A stretch of 64,000 nt of DNA from Flavobacterium azizsancarii (GTDB lineage: Bacteria > Bacteroidota > Bacteroidia > Flavobacteriales > Flavobacteriaceae). Below are positions 1 to 8,495 of the stretch, piece after piece. Numbering within the stretch: position 1 is the first letter of the stretch; every line of letters starts with the position of its first letter. The stretch lies in NCBI RefSeq assembly GCF_027980145.1, contig NZ_JAMZNK010000030.1:1-64000 (forward strand), read 5' to 3'. The position numbers and the translations under genes are program-made. Under the pieces are notes generated by a model. It was not told the DNA's origin. It saw nothing but the letters and a program-made list of their open reading frames with translations, and did no database searches.

Positions 1-15
1 CCCAAAAGATACAAA

Positions 16-50
16 AAAAAGAGTAGAAAACTTTTAGCTTCTACTCCTTT
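16..50 (-). terminator. Possible rho-independent terminator on the minus strand
   Basis: The arms GAGTAGAA and TTCTACTC form a hairpin. Read on the minus strand it is followed by a run of eight Ts. No gene was found between it and the M3 peptidase terminator at 413-450, so it may serve a short unseen transcript, or it may be part of a gene end lying left of the window. Confidence 0.4.
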
Positions 51-412
51 AATTAACAATTATTCCTGAAAAGGACTTTTTCAGTGCCCTCATTTATTTA
101 GTCCGGCTTTTTTTGTTTTAATATTTTCTTGTCCTCACTTAGATTTACAAGATCACTCAAGAATTTATATTTAAAGCTTATACCAGAAGAGTGTGTTTTT
201 TTTTAAGTTCATTTGCATATTTTGTCATCTCGACAAAGGAGAGATCACAAAAGAAACTAGACAAAGATTGGCGAATATTTGAACGGAAATACTACCGTGA
301 TCTCTCCTTCGTCGAGATGACAAAGAATGTGGTTACTTTCTGTAAAATAAAGACACTATAAGTCTTTTTAATCCTTAAAATCTGTAACTAAAAACTCAGC
401 TCTAAACTTCAT
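51..412. other. Intergenic stretch without a gene
   Basis: No coding frame with plausible composition was seen. A small CTGAAAA/TTTTTCAG hairpin lies near 66-85. The only larger structure is the inverted repeat at 223-322, listed separately. Confidence 0.5.
223..322. repeat. 100-bp inverted-repeat element, copy 1
   Basis: The left end starts TGTCATCTCGACAAAGGAGA and the right end is its near-perfect reverse complement, finishing GTCGAGATGACA. The interior of roughly 45 bases is not symmetric. The same design and length recur at 12698-12799 and 24192-24294. Length, conserved ends and intergenic position suggest a MITE-like or REP-type family with no coding capacity. Confidence 0.8.
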
Positions 413-450
413 AAAAAAAATCCCCGAATAATTATATTATCCGGGGATTT
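413..450 (-). terminator. Rho-independent terminator of the M3 peptidase gene
   Basis: The arms AATCCCCGGATAAT and ATTATTCGGGGATT, on the minus strand, are followed by eight Ts. The hairpin lies about 20 bases past the stop codon of the minus-strand peptidase gene. Confidence 0.85.
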
Positions 451-469
451 CAATAAAAATCTAATTTTA

Positions 470-2587
470 CTATTTTTTATTTATAATAGGAAAGTTTCTT
501 GCGCGCATTAAAGCGTCAGACTTAGGAGCTCTTCCTCTAAAGTTTTCATAAGCTTTCTCCTGATCAATAGTATTTCCTACACTAAAAATATCATCATAAA
601 GTCGTTTTGCAACTTCTTTATCATAAGGTCCTTTTCCTTCTGTAAAAGCCTCATAAGCATCTGCATTAATAACATCTGCCCATAAATAGCTATAGTATCC
701 GGCAGCATATCCATCTCCAGAGAAAATATGTCCGAATTGAGGAATTCTATGACGCATTACAATTTCTGATGGCATATGAAGCGCATCTAAAGTCTCTTTT
801 TCGAATTTATGAGGATCAATAGTTTCTGTTGCCAAGTGAAGTTTCATATCAATTAATGAACTTGAAATTGTTTCTACAGTTGAGAAACCTTCATTAAAAT
901 TAGCCGCTTTTTCAATTCTGTCTACCAAAGATTGTGGCAAAGGTTGATTTGTTTTGTAATGCAAAGCAAACTTATTCAATACCTCAGGAGTAGCCAACCA
1001 GTGCTCTAACAATTGTGACGGAAACTCTACATAATCTCTCGCAACATTAGTTCCTGATAAACTAGGATACGTTACATTAGAACATAAACCATGAAGCGCA
1101 TGTCCAAATTCATGAAACAAAGTTGTAGCGTCTTCCCAGGAAATTAAAACTGGCTCATTTGCAGTACCTTTTATAAAATTACAGTTATTAGATACGATAG
1201 TAAGAACTTCGCCATCCATTTTTTGCTGATCACGGTAAGCATTCATCCATGCACCAGAACGCTTTCCTGCGCGTGCATAAGGATCAAAATACCACAATCC
1301 TACAACTTTACCTGTAATCTTATTACTTACCTCCCAAACACGTACATCTGGATGATATACAGGAACGTTTGTAATTTGTTTGAAACTTAAATTAAACAAT
1401 TCACCGGCAACCCAAAACATACCTTCACGTAAGTTTTCTAATTGCAAATAAGGCTTCACTTCGTTTTGATCTAAATCGTATTTTGCTTTTCTAACTTTTT
1501 CAGCATAGAAACGATAATCCCAAGGCTGAATTTTAAATTTACCACCTTCAGCATCTACAATTTTCTGCATTTCGGCAACATCCTGATGCACTTTTTCTAC
1601 AGCAGGCTCCCATACTGACAACATTAAATCTAATGTTTTCTTAGGATCTTTTGCCATTTTGTTAGACAAACTCCAATCAGCAAAAGTAGGAAAACCTAAT
1701 AATTTTGCTTTTTCAGTACGCAATTGCAAAATAGTAACAAGAGTTGAATTGTTATCATTTGCATTACCATTATCACCACGTTTCACGAAAATATCAAATG
1801 CTTTTTCTCTTAAATCCCTACGAGTAGAAAAAGTCAAAAATGGCTCAATAGACGAACGTGTATTTGCAACACATCCCATAACATCTAATTTTCTGCTTTT
1901 TGCCTCAGCAATTGCTGCATTTTTTACTTCAGCCGGCAAACCATCAAAATCACTTTCTACGTTTAATGCTACATATTGATTGTGCTCTTCTGCTAATAAA
2001 TTTTGACTAAATTTCGTAAAAAGACTTGCCAGTTCCTGATTGATCTTAGCAACTTTTTCTTTGTCTTTTTCATTCAATTTAGCACCTTCACGAACAAAAT
2101 CAGTATAATACAACCAAATTAAACGTTGCTGCTCGCTCGTTAGTTTCTTGCTTTCTTTTGAGTTGTACAAAGTTTCTATTCTGGTAAATAGTTTTTTGTT
2201 TTGTAAAACTTTGTCATTGAACGCAGATAATTTTGGAGACATTTCTGTTTCTACAGCATCGAATTCCGGAGTGCTTAATGTAGAACCATAAATCCCGTAA
2301 ACAGTATAAATTCGAGACATTGTTTTACCTGAGCGCTCTAAAGCCGCAATCGTATTATCAAAAGTTGGTGCTTTTGTACTATTTGCAATAGCATCAACCT
2401 CGTTTAGTTTTTCCTGAATCGCAAATTGAAGCGCAGGCTTAAAATCCGATACTTTGTACTCATTAAATGCAGGAACTCCTCCGTAAGGTCCTGTCCATTT
2501 TTTAAGCAATGGATTGTTGGAATTAGTTTGTGCGTTTGCCGCAAATAAAGTTGTTCCCATGAGAAAAATTGTCATTAATTTTTTCAT
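470..2587 (-). CDS. dcp: M3 family zinc metallopeptidase (peptidyl-dipeptidase Dcp type)
   Basis: This is a secreted or periplasmic oligopeptidase of family M3A, expected to trim dipeptides from the C-terminus of short peptides. The zinc motif HEFGHALHG lies near residue 492 of 705. The length matches Dcp/thimet-type enzymes, and the all-helical N-terminal half with the catalytic domain in the C-terminal half is typical of the family. I start at 2587, which gives MKKLMTIFLMGTTLFAANAQ, a clean signal peptide. A 27-residue extension to 2668 is possible, but it would bury that signal. It is transcribed alone and has its own terminator. Family assignment is firm; the exact substrate is unknown. 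Confidence 0.93.
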   Translation of the reverse strand: MKKLMTIFLMGTTLFAANAQTNSNNPLLKKWTGPYGGVPAFNEYKVSDFKPALQFAIQEKLNEVDAIANSTKAPTFDNTIAALERSGKTMSRIYTVYGIYGSTLSTPEFDAVETEMSPKLSAFNDKVLQNKKLFTRIETLYNSKESKKLTSEQQRLIWLYYTDFVREGAKLNEKDKEKVAKINQELASLFTKFSQNLLAEEHNQYVALNVESDFDGLPAEVKNAAIAEAKSRKLDVMGCVANTRSSIEPFLTFSTRRDLREKAFDIFVKRGDNGNANDNNSTLVTILQLRTEKAKLLGFPTFADWSLSNKMAKDPKKTLDLMLSVWEPAVEKVHQDVAEMQKIVDAEGGKFKIQPWDYRFYAEKVRKAKYDLDQNEVKPYLQLENLREGMFWVAGELFNLSFKQITNVPVYHPDVRVWEVSNKITGKVVGLWYFDPYARAGKRSGAWMNAYRDQQKMDGEVLTIVSNNCNFIKGTANEPVLISWEDATTLFHEFGHALHGLCSNVTYPSLSGTNVARDYVEFPSQLLEHWLATPEVLNKFALHYKTNQPLPQSLVDRIEKAANFNEGFSTVETISSSLIDMKLHLATETIDPHKFEKETLDALHMPSEIVMRHRIPQFGHIFSGDGYAAGYYSYLWADVINADAYEAFTEGKGPYDKEVAKRLYDDIFSVGNTIDQEKAYENFRGRAPKSDALMRARNFPIINKK

Positions 2588-2756
2588 TATCATTAATTTG
2601 ATTTTTAATAGAATATTGTTCCAAATGTAACTAAAAATCAGCATTCGAAAGAAAATTTTAACTTTCAAATCAACCTCAAATCCAAGTTTAATTTAAAGCT
2701 ATCCTTTAGAAGTTATATAGAAATAGTTTAAATTTGGCACATCATTTACCACTCAC

Positions 2757-3437
2757 ATGTTTAAAACCCGAAAAGAAATTGTTTTTGTAGTTCTGGCAGG
2801 CATCTTTATCACTAATGCTGTTGTCGCTGAACTTATTGGCGGAAAATTAATTCAAGTTGGCCCGTTTGTAATGAGTATTGGTATTTTGCCCTGGCCGGTA
2901 GTTTTTTTAACTACGGATTTGATCAATGAATATTTTGGAGAAAAAGGTGTTAAAAAATTATCTTTTATAACAGCCTGTTTAATAGCATACGCTTTTTTAA
3001 TATTGTTTATGGCTATTGTAATTCCAGCCGCAAAAGGAATTAGTCCTGTAAATGACGAACAATTTCAAGCCGTATTCGGACAAAGTATGTGGATCATTAT
3101 TGGTAGTTTGATTGCATTTATGGTATCTCAGCTAATCGATGTCTGGATATTTTGGTTCTTTAAACGACGTACCGGAGAAAGAAAAATATGGCTTAGAACC
3201 ACAGGATCAACTGTAATCTCGCAATTATTTGATTCTTTTATTGTTCTTGGTATTGCATTTTGGTTACCGGGAAAAATTAATTTTGACACCTTTCTTTCGT
3301 CAGCTTTAATTGGATATATTTTTAAATTATCAATAGCCATCTTATTGACTCCGCTAATTTATGCAGGACATCATATGATTAAAAAATATCTCGAAAAAGA
3401 CAATGTTTCAGAGCAAAAAGAAGATGTTAACGAATGA
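2757..3437 (+). CDS. yhhQ: Queuosine precursor transporter, YhhQ/VUT family
   Basis: This is an integral membrane protein of 226 residues with about six hydrophobic segments. It carries the family signatures FITNAVVAELIGGK and TTDLINEYFGEK near the N-terminus and QLIDVWIFWF in the middle. E. coli YhhQ imports 7-deazaguanine precursors of queuosine for tRNA modification; the role here is inferred from family membership. A TAAATTTG box at 2729-2736 fits the -7 element of a Bacteroidota promoter, although no good -33 TTG is present. Its stop overlaps the start of the next gene by 4 bases (ATGA), so the two are probably co-translated. Confidence 0.85.
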   Translation: MFKTRKEIVFVVLAGIFITNAVVAELIGGKLIQVGPFVMSIGILPWPVVFLTTDLINEYFGEKGVKKLSFITACLIAYAFLILFMAIVIPAAKGISPVNDEQFQAVFGQSMWIIIGSLIAFMVSQLIDVWIFWFFKRRTGERKIWLRTTGSTVISQLFDSFIVLGIAFWLPGKINFDTFLSSALIGYIFKLSIAILLTPLIYAGHHMIKKYLEKDNVSEQKEDVNE

Positions 3438-4078
3438 AAAAAGAAAATATAATCTTACTATCAATTTTACTATCATTAAGCATTTTTAGCTGTAATAAAA
3501 ATGATCGGGAGAAATTACTAAAATCTACCAGCACAATTTCCGAAAAGATAAAAGACATATCAAAAAATACAGTAGAAACGATAACGGCAGTTAAAGATTC
3601 TATTGCAAAAACGATATTGCCAAACAAAATAAAAAATGATAAAAGTATTACCGGAGAAGCCAGCATTACAAAAGACAGTACAGAAATAGGAACATTAAAC
3701 AATGAAAAGATAAGAGGCTTTAGCTACTTTAGAAAACTACTTTCGACTTGTAAAACAGGTGAAACATTAACCCAAAAAGAATTAATCGAAAATCATAACA
3801 TTCCAAAAGAAGGTGTTAAACTGATAAAAAGCATTACGAAAACTGCTGAAGATGAAATTGACATCAAATGGAAATCTACCTGGTTCATTGAAAAAGTATC
3901 AGACGCCAAGTTCACGGATGCCAGAATGAAAATCAAATTCGAAGCTAATAAAATGTATACATCAGGAAAAGCAATCGGAATTAAATACAATAAAAAGATC
4001 TATAATGATCTAATCATCATAGGAACTTCGGCATATATTCCTTCTGTAAAAGGGTATCATTGGAAAATAGGAAAATAA
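3434..4078 (+). CDS. Lipoprotein of unknown function
   Basis: The 214-residue protein begins with a lipoprotein signal (LSLSIFSC, acylated Cys near residue 20), so it should be anchored in a membrane facing the periplasm. The mature N-terminal part is rich in Lys, Ser and Thr and likely flexible or helical. The C-terminal half (GFSYFRKLLSTCKTGETLT onward) looks folded, but I do not recognise a domain. It sits between yhhQ and tag, overlapping the first by 4 bases and the second by 1 base, which indicates one operon. The neighbours give no functional clue. Confidence 0.7.
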   Translation: MKKENIILLSILLSLSIFSCNKNDREKLLKSTSTISEKIKDISKNTVETITAVKDSIAKTILPNKIKNDKSITGEASITKDSTEIGTLNNEKIRGFSYFRKLLSTCKTGETLTQKELIENHNIPKEGVKLIKSITKTAEDEIDIKWKSTWFIEKVSDAKFTDARMKIKFEANKMYTSGKAIGIKYNKKIYNDLIIIGTSAYIPSVKGYHWKIGK

Positions 4079-4650
4079 TGGAAAAGGAAAATTTAATTCG
4101 ATGCGGCTGGTGTTCTTCCAGCGATTTATACAAAAAATACCATGACGAAGAATGGGGCATTCCTGTTTATGATGATGCATCTTTATTCGAATTTCTAATT
4201 CTGGAAACTTTTCAAGCCGGATTAAGCTGGATCACTATTTTAAACAAAAGGGAAAATTTCAGGGTAGCTTTTGATCGTTTCGATTATAAAAAAATAGCCA
4301 ATTATACTGAAGAAAAAATCGAGTCCTTATTGCAAGACTCCGGGATTATTCGAAATAAACTTAAAATTCGTGCAACCATTTCAAATGCACATGCTTTTAT
4401 GAAAGTGCAAGACGAATTTGGGAGTTTCTCTGATTATATTTGGAAATTCACGAACGGAAAACCTATCAATAACAATCCAAAATCCCTAAAAGACGTTCCG
4501 GCCACTACTCCACTTTCAGACGAGATCAGTAAAGATTTAAAAAAACGAGGTTTTAAATTCGTAGGTTCAACCGTGATTTACGCACATATGCAAGCCACCG
4601 GAATGGTCAATGATCATATTGAAGATTGCTTTACCCGAAAGGAAAAATAG
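4078..4650 (+). CDS. tag: DNA-3-methyladenine glycosylase I
   Basis: This enzyme removes 3-methyladenine from alkylated DNA in base-excision repair. The 190-residue protein shows the Tag N-terminus (RCGWCSSSDLYKKYHDEEWG), the DNA-binding helical core (LEFLILETFQAGLSW) and the C-terminal zinc-site region (VIYAHMQATGMVNDHIEDC). The Cys and His residues expected to hold structural zinc are present at both ends. I start at 4078, where the ATG shares one base with the preceding TAA. An upstream Met at 4060 would overlap more and add residues absent from the family. Confidence 0.93.
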   Translation: MEKENLIRCGWCSSSDLYKKYHDEEWGIPVYDDASLFEFLILETFQAGLSWITILNKRENFRVAFDRFDYKKIANYTEEKIESLLQDSGIIRNKLKIRATISNAHAFMKVQDEFGSFSDYIWKFTNGKPINNNPKSLKDVPATTPLSDEISKDLKKRGFKFVGSTVIYAHMQATGMVNDHIEDCFTRKEK

Positions 4651-4701
4651 CCTCATTCACAGTCTCCATTTTTAGTTTTTCAAAAACTTGAAACCTGAAA
4701 A

Positions 4702-4733
4702 TTGAAACTTTTAAACAAAATTACATATATTTG
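4702..4733 (+). promoter_or_regulatory. Promoter of the thiamine operon
   Basis: A TTG at 4702-4704 is separated by 21 bases from TATATTTG at 4726-4733. This matches the Bacteroidota -33/-7 consensus. Transcription would start a few bases downstream, right at the beginning of the TPP aptamer. Confidence 0.7.
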
Positions 4734-4739
4734 CTTCAG

Positions 4740-4821
4740 ACTTTAGGGGTGTCTACAACTTGTAGGCTGAGATTTTACCCTCTGAACCTGATCTAGTTCA
4801 TACTAGCGTAGGGAAAAGTAA
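4740..4821 (+). ncRNA. TPP riboswitch (thi box) controlling the thiamine operon
   Basis: The conserved aptamer segments appear in order: AGGGGTG at 4745, GGCTGAGA followed by ACCC, GAACCTGATCTAGTTCATAC, and TAGCGTAGGGAA at the end. These are the P2/P4 and thi-box elements that bind thiamine pyrophosphate. It precedes thiS and the rest of the operon. No T-run terminator follows the aptamer, whereas a start-codon-sequestering hairpin does (4858-4921), so control is probably at translation initiation. Confidence 0.95.
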
Positions 4822-4857
4822 GATGACTTCTGCGCGCATTTTTATGCGTAATTGTAG

Positions 4858-4921
4858 CCATTCCTAAGGTACCTATTCACTGTAGTGAATTTTTACGGTA
4901 ACCTAAAAACTTAAGGAATGG
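4858..4921 (+). promoter_or_regulatory. Hairpin sequestering the thiS start (riboswitch expression platform)
   Basis: CCATTCCT at 4858-4865 is perfectly complementary to AGGAATGG at 4914-4921, which contains the thiS ATG and the AGG just before it. Inside it, AGGTACC pairs with GGTAACCT around one bulged A, and ATTCAC pairs with GTGAAT. The result is a long stem that would hide the ribosome entry site. How the aptamer switches it is inferred, not seen. Confidence 0.65.
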
Positions 4922-5124
4922 AACTAAAAATCAACCAACAAATCAAACAATTCAATGCTGAATCGTTAAGCGTTCAGTCATTGCTCGATCTCGAAATTCC
5001 ACACAAACAAAACGGAATCGCCGTTGCCATTAATAATACCGTTGTTCCAAAAACCAATTGGAACCAACATCTTGTACGCGAAACTGACGAAATTCTTATT
5101 ATTTCAGCAACGCAGGGAGGATAA
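4918..5124 (+). CDS. thiS: Sulfur carrier protein ThiS
   Basis: This small ubiquitin-like protein of 68 residues ends in Gly-Gly (ISATQGG). The C-terminal glycine is adenylated and then carries sulfur as a thiocarboxylate for thiazole synthesis by ThiG. Size, beta-grasp pattern and terminal GG are diagnostic. It is the first gene after the TPP riboswitch, and its start codon lies within the 4858-4921 hairpin. The activating partner is probably the ThiF-like protein at 11238-11948. Confidence 0.95.
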   Translation: MELKINQQIKQFNAESLSVQSLLDLEIPHKQNGIAVAINNTVVPKTNWNQHLVRETDEILIISATQGG

Positions 5125-5193
5125 AATTAAAATCCCAATTCAATTCCGATAACCATCGGGACCAAATTCCAAATTCCAATTGACATACATAAC

Positions 5194-5219
5194 GTAGACG
5201 CACTGCTGTGCGCCTCTAC
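5194..5219. repeat. Short palindromic GTAGACGCACTG repeat, single unit
   Basis: The 26-bp imperfect palindrome GTAGACGCACTGC-TGTGCGCCTCTAC lies between thiS and thiC. A paired, better conserved version occurs at 34857-34946. It looks like a REP-type intergenic unit. Confidence 0.7.
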
Positions 5220-5265
5220 GGAAAACCTGAAACCTTAAACAAGAAAAACTTTTAAACTTCTCCAT

Positions 5266-7089
5266 ATGACTAACGAAGAAAAAATTTCCAGAACTCCTTT
5301 TCCAAACTCCAAAAAAATATATGTAAAAGGTGAAATTCACCCAATAGAAGTTGCCATGCGCGAAGTTATTCTTAGCGATACAAAACTCTCTAATGGCGGA
5401 ATCGAAAAAAATCCACCAGTAACTATTTACGATACTTCTGGCCCATACACAGATCCAAACATCGAAATTGATATTCGAAAAGGATTACCACGCTTACGCG
5501 AAAGTTGGATCCTGAATAGAAATGACGTAGAAATTCTAAATGAAATATCTTCAGATTACGGTCAAACCAGATTGAAAGATGAAAGTTTAGATCACCTTAG
5601 ATTCGAATATTTACATCAGCCAAAAAAAGCAAAAAATGGCGCGAACGTTACCCAATTGTATTACGCAAAACAGGGCATTATAACTCCGGAAATGGAATAT
5701 ATCGCCATTCGCGAAAACCAACGCATCGAACTTTTGAACGAGCAGACTAAAGCGATGAAATGCCAACACAGCGGACATAGCTTTGGTGCAAATACTCCAA
5801 AAAGTAAAATCACTCCGGAATTTGTTCGCAGCGAAGTTGCTTGCGGAAGAGCGATTATCCCAAACAACATCAACCATCCCGAAAGTGAACCCATGATTGT
5901 TGGACGTAATTTTCTGGTAAAGATAAATGCCAATATCGGGAATAGTGCTGTAACTTCAAGCATCGAGGAAGAAGTCGAAAAAGCTGTTTGGGCTTGCCGT
6001 TGGGGCGCAGACACGATTATGGATTTATCTACGGGAAAAAATATTCATGAAACCCGAGAATGGATTATACGTAATTCACCGGTTCCAATTGGTACGGTTC
6101 CTATTTATCAAGCTTTAGAAAAAGTAAAAGGAATCGCCGAAGATTTAACCTGGGAAGTTTTCCGAGATACTTTAATCGAACAGGCAGAACAAGGCGTTTC
6201 GTATTTCACTATTCATGCCGGAGTTTTATTGCGCTATATACATTTAACTGCTGATCGTGTTACCGGAATCGTTTCTCGTGGCGGATCAATCATGGCAAAA
6301 TGGTGTTTATTTCATCATAAAGAAAACTTTTTATATACCCATTTCGAAGAAATCTGCGAAATCATGAAACAATATGATGTCGCTTTTTCTTTGGGCGATG
6401 GTTTGCGTCCGGGCTCTATTGCAGATGCTAACGATGCTGCACAATTTGCCGAATTAGAAACATTGGGAGAACTGACAAAAATCGCATGGAAACATGATGT
6501 TCAGGTTTTTATTGAAGGTCCTGGTCACGTACCAATGCACATGATCAAAGAAAACATGGACAAACAATTAGAACATTGCCATGAAGCTCCGTTTTATACT
6601 TTAGGCCCTTTAACTACTGATATTGCCCCAGGTTACGATCATATTACATCTGCCATTGGAGCTGCAATGATTGGCTGGTATGGTTGCGCAATGTTGTGCT
6701 ATGTCACGCCAAAAGAACATCTGGGCTTACCCAACAAAAAAGATGTAAAAGATGGCGTGATCACTTATAAAATATCTGCTCATGCTGCTGATTTAGCCAA
6801 AGGTCATCCGGGAGCACAATATCGTGATAACGCCTTGAGTAAAGCACGTTTCGAATTTCGTTGGGAAGATCAGTTTAATCTATCCTTAGATCCAGATACA
6901 GCCAGAGAATTTCATGATGAAACTCTTCCTGCTGATGGTGCAAAAGTGGCTCATTTCTGCTCAATGTGCGGACCTAAATTCTGTTCTATGAAAATATCTC
7001 AGGAAATACGCGATGTCGCTGCTGCCGAAAAAGGGATGCAGGAGAAATCAGAAGAGTTTATTGAGCAAGGGAAAGAAATTTATATTTAG
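5266..7089 (+). CDS. thiC: Phosphomethylpyrimidine synthase ThiC
   Basis: This radical-SAM enzyme converts 5-aminoimidazole ribotide to the HMP-phosphate pyrimidine of thiamine. The 607-residue length is normal. The C-terminal CSMCGPKFC motif (Cys near 565, 568 and 573) is the ThiC-type 4Fe-4S site. Other conserved ThiC stretches are present, including GADTIMDLSTG, SRGGSIMAKWC, EGPGHVPMHMI and TDIAPGYDHITSAIG. The 141-bp gap from thiS contains a REP-like unit, so thiS and thiC are probably on one transcript with some differential stability. Confidence 0.97.
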   Translation: MTNEEKISRTPFPNSKKIYVKGEIHPIEVAMREVILSDTKLSNGGIEKNPPVTIYDTSGPYTDPNIEIDIRKGLPRLRESWILNRNDVEILNEISSDYGQTRLKDESLDHLRFEYLHQPKKAKNGANVTQLYYAKQGIITPEMEYIAIRENQRIELLNEQTKAMKCQHSGHSFGANTPKSKITPEFVRSEVACGRAIIPNNINHPESEPMIVGRNFLVKINANIGNSAVTSSIEEEVEKAVWACRWGADTIMDLSTGKNIHETREWIIRNSPVPIGTVPIYQALEKVKGIAEDLTWEVFRDTLIEQAEQGVSYFTIHAGVLLRYIHLTADRVTGIVSRGGSIMAKWCLFHHKENFLYTHFEEICEIMKQYDVAFSLGDGLRPGSIADANDAAQFAELETLGELTKIAWKHDVQVFIEGPGHVPMHMIKENMDKQLEHCHEAPFYTLGPLTTDIAPGYDHITSAIGAAMIGWYGCAMLCYVTPKEHLGLPNKKDVKDGVITYKISAHAADLAKGHPGAQYRDNALSKARFEFRWEDQFNLSLDPDTAREFHDETLPADGAKVAHFCSMCGPKFCSMKISQEIRDVAAAEKGMQEKSEEFIEQGKEIYI

Positions 7090-7092
7090 GAA

Positions 7093-7176
7093 GAGAGAAT
7101 TGATTAGAGAGAAAAGAATAAAGAAAATAGAACAAAGAGAATAGATTAGAGAGAATAGAACAAAGAGAAAAGAATA
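7093..7176. repeat. Purine-rich imperfect tandem repeat
   Basis: The 84 bases between thiC and the next gene consist of degenerate copies of AGAGAAAAGAATAAAGAAAATAG-like units, almost purely A and G. The 16-mer GAATAAAGAAAATAGA at 7116-7131 occurs identically at 19242-19257, inside the signal-peptide region of the TonB receptor. Confidence 0.75.
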
Positions 7177-7182
7177 AAGACT

Positions 7183-7764
7183 ATGATTGTAATTACAAAT
7201 CCTTCTGCTATTGCAAATGAAATCAGCATTATAGATTCTTTGTTTGAAGAAGGATTGTCTTTGCTTCATGTTAGGAAACCTTATTTTTCTGAGATTGAGA
7301 TGGCGGAATTTATCCATCAGATAAAACTTGACTTTCGTTCTAATCTAGTTTTGCACAATCATCACCAATTAGCTGAAAATTTTGAAATTTACAGGGTACA
7401 CTTTTCTGAAAAAGAAAGGAAAAATAATTTAACAATGAGTCATAACAGAAGGACATCTTCGACATCAACACATTCCATAGAAGATTTCAATGCCTTGGAA
7501 GAGAATTTTGATTACGCTTTTCTAAGTCCTGTTTTTACAAGTATTTCTAAAGAGAACTACCATCCAGGAGAAAACCTTTTTGAAGCTTTAAAATCACGAA
7601 AAAATCATCAAACTAAAGTTGTCGCTTTAGGCGGAATTGATTCTGAAAATATTCAAAAAACACTTGAAAATGGTTTTGATGATGTTGCACTTTTAGGAAG
7701 TATCTGGAATAACGAAAATCCAATAAAACAATTCAAATTATGTCAAAAAATCGCCCATTCGTAG
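7183..7764 (+). CDS. Thiamine-phosphate synthase/TenI-like TIM-barrel protein
   Basis: The 193-residue protein has the ThiE/TenI fold markers: LLHVRKP near residue 30, LSPVF in the middle and VVALGGI with LLGS near the end. It differs from the canonical ThiE encoded downstream (8485-9123). The VND substrate motif is replaced by LHNHH, and the usual GxHLG is replaced by YRVHFSE. It may be a TenI-like thiazole tautomerase, or a diverged ThiE. It lies between thiC and thiD and overlaps thiD by 25 bases, so it is translated within the thiamine operon. Family confident; catalytic role uncertain. Confidence 0.75.
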   Translation: MIVITNPSAIANEISIIDSLFEEGLSLLHVRKPYFSEIEMAEFIHQIKLDFRSNLVLHNHHQLAENFEIYRVHFSEKERKNNLTMSHNRRTSSTSTHSIEDFNALEENFDYAFLSPVFTSISKENYHPGENLFEALKSRKNHQTKVVALGGIDSENIQKTLENGFDDVALLGSIWNNENPIKQFKLCQKIAHS

Positions 7765-8495
7765 TCAGTATAGCAGGTTTTGACCCAACTGGTGGCGCAG
7801 GTGTTTTGGCAGATATCAAAACATTTGAACAGCATGAGGTTACTGGATTTGCCATTATAACAGGCAATACCATCCAGACTGAAAATGAATTTCATGCTAT
7901 TGAATGGACAGATTTAAACTTTGTAATTCGTTCGATTGATACTTTATTTCAAAACTATAAAATTGCAACTGTAAAAATTGGGATTGTTCCCTCATTACAT
8001 TATCTGAACCAAATTCTTTCGAGAATAAAAACACTTTCTCCCGACGTTAAAATTGTTTGGGATCCGGTTTTAAAATCGACTACAAAATTCGAATTCATGA
8101 ATATGGAAGATCAACTGGATTTAAATACAATTTTATCCAAAATAGATTTGATCACTCCTAATTATAATGAAATCGAAGTTTTATTTCCAGGTTTTATTCC
8201 AGATCATCTTGGATTGCAAAATGAAATTCAAACAAACATTTTATTAAAAGGCGGACACAATCTTTCTGAAATTGGAACTGACCGTTTATTCCTGAAAAAT
8301 GAAGTTGTTGATTTACTGCCTTCTGACAATAACTGTTTTGAAAAACATGGTTCCGGTTGTGTATTATCATCAGCAATTTCCGCCAATCTGGCATTGAATC
8401 AAAATATAAAAGAGGCCTGCAAAAATGCCAAAACCTATATCGAAAAATACCTGAGTTCAACTTCAACTTTAATCGGATATCATTATGTACCATAA
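7740..8495 (+). CDS. thiD: Hydroxymethylpyrimidine (phospho)kinase ThiD
   Basis: This enzyme phosphorylates HMP and HMP-phosphate to HMP-diphosphate, the pyrimidine donor for ThiE. The 251-residue protein of the ribokinase family begins with SIAGFDPTGGAGVLADIKTF and has the ILLKGGHN segment and the catalytic HGSGCVLSSAISANLA near the C-terminus. It overlaps the gene before it by 25 bases and thiE by 11 bases, which points to coupled translation within the riboswitch-controlled operon. Confidence 0.95.
   Translation: MSKNRPFVVSIAGFDPTGGAGVLADIKTFEQHEVTGFAIITGNTIQTENEFHAIEWTDLNFVIRSIDTLFQNYKIATVKIGIVPSLHYLNQILSRIKTLSPDVKIVWDPVLKSTTKFEFMNMEDQLDLNTILSKIDLITPNYNEIEVLFPGFIPDHLGLQNEIQTNILLKGGHNLSEIGTDRLFLKNEVVDLLPSDNNCFEKHGSGCVLSSAISANLALNQNIKEACKNAKTYIEKYLSSTSTLIGYHYVP

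Noticed and set aside
1659..1979. Plus-strand open frame within the M3 peptidase
   Set aside because: Shadow of the peptidase gene; no independent evidence such as a promoter or family match.
5661..6014. Minus-strand open frame within thiC
   Set aside because: Shadow frame in a highly conserved gene; residue composition is not protein-like.
7048..7317. Minus-strand open frame with Phe/Leu/Ser repeats
   Set aside because: It is the complement of the purine-rich repeat at 7093-7176 and of the thiC/ThiE-like genes. No start signal or family.
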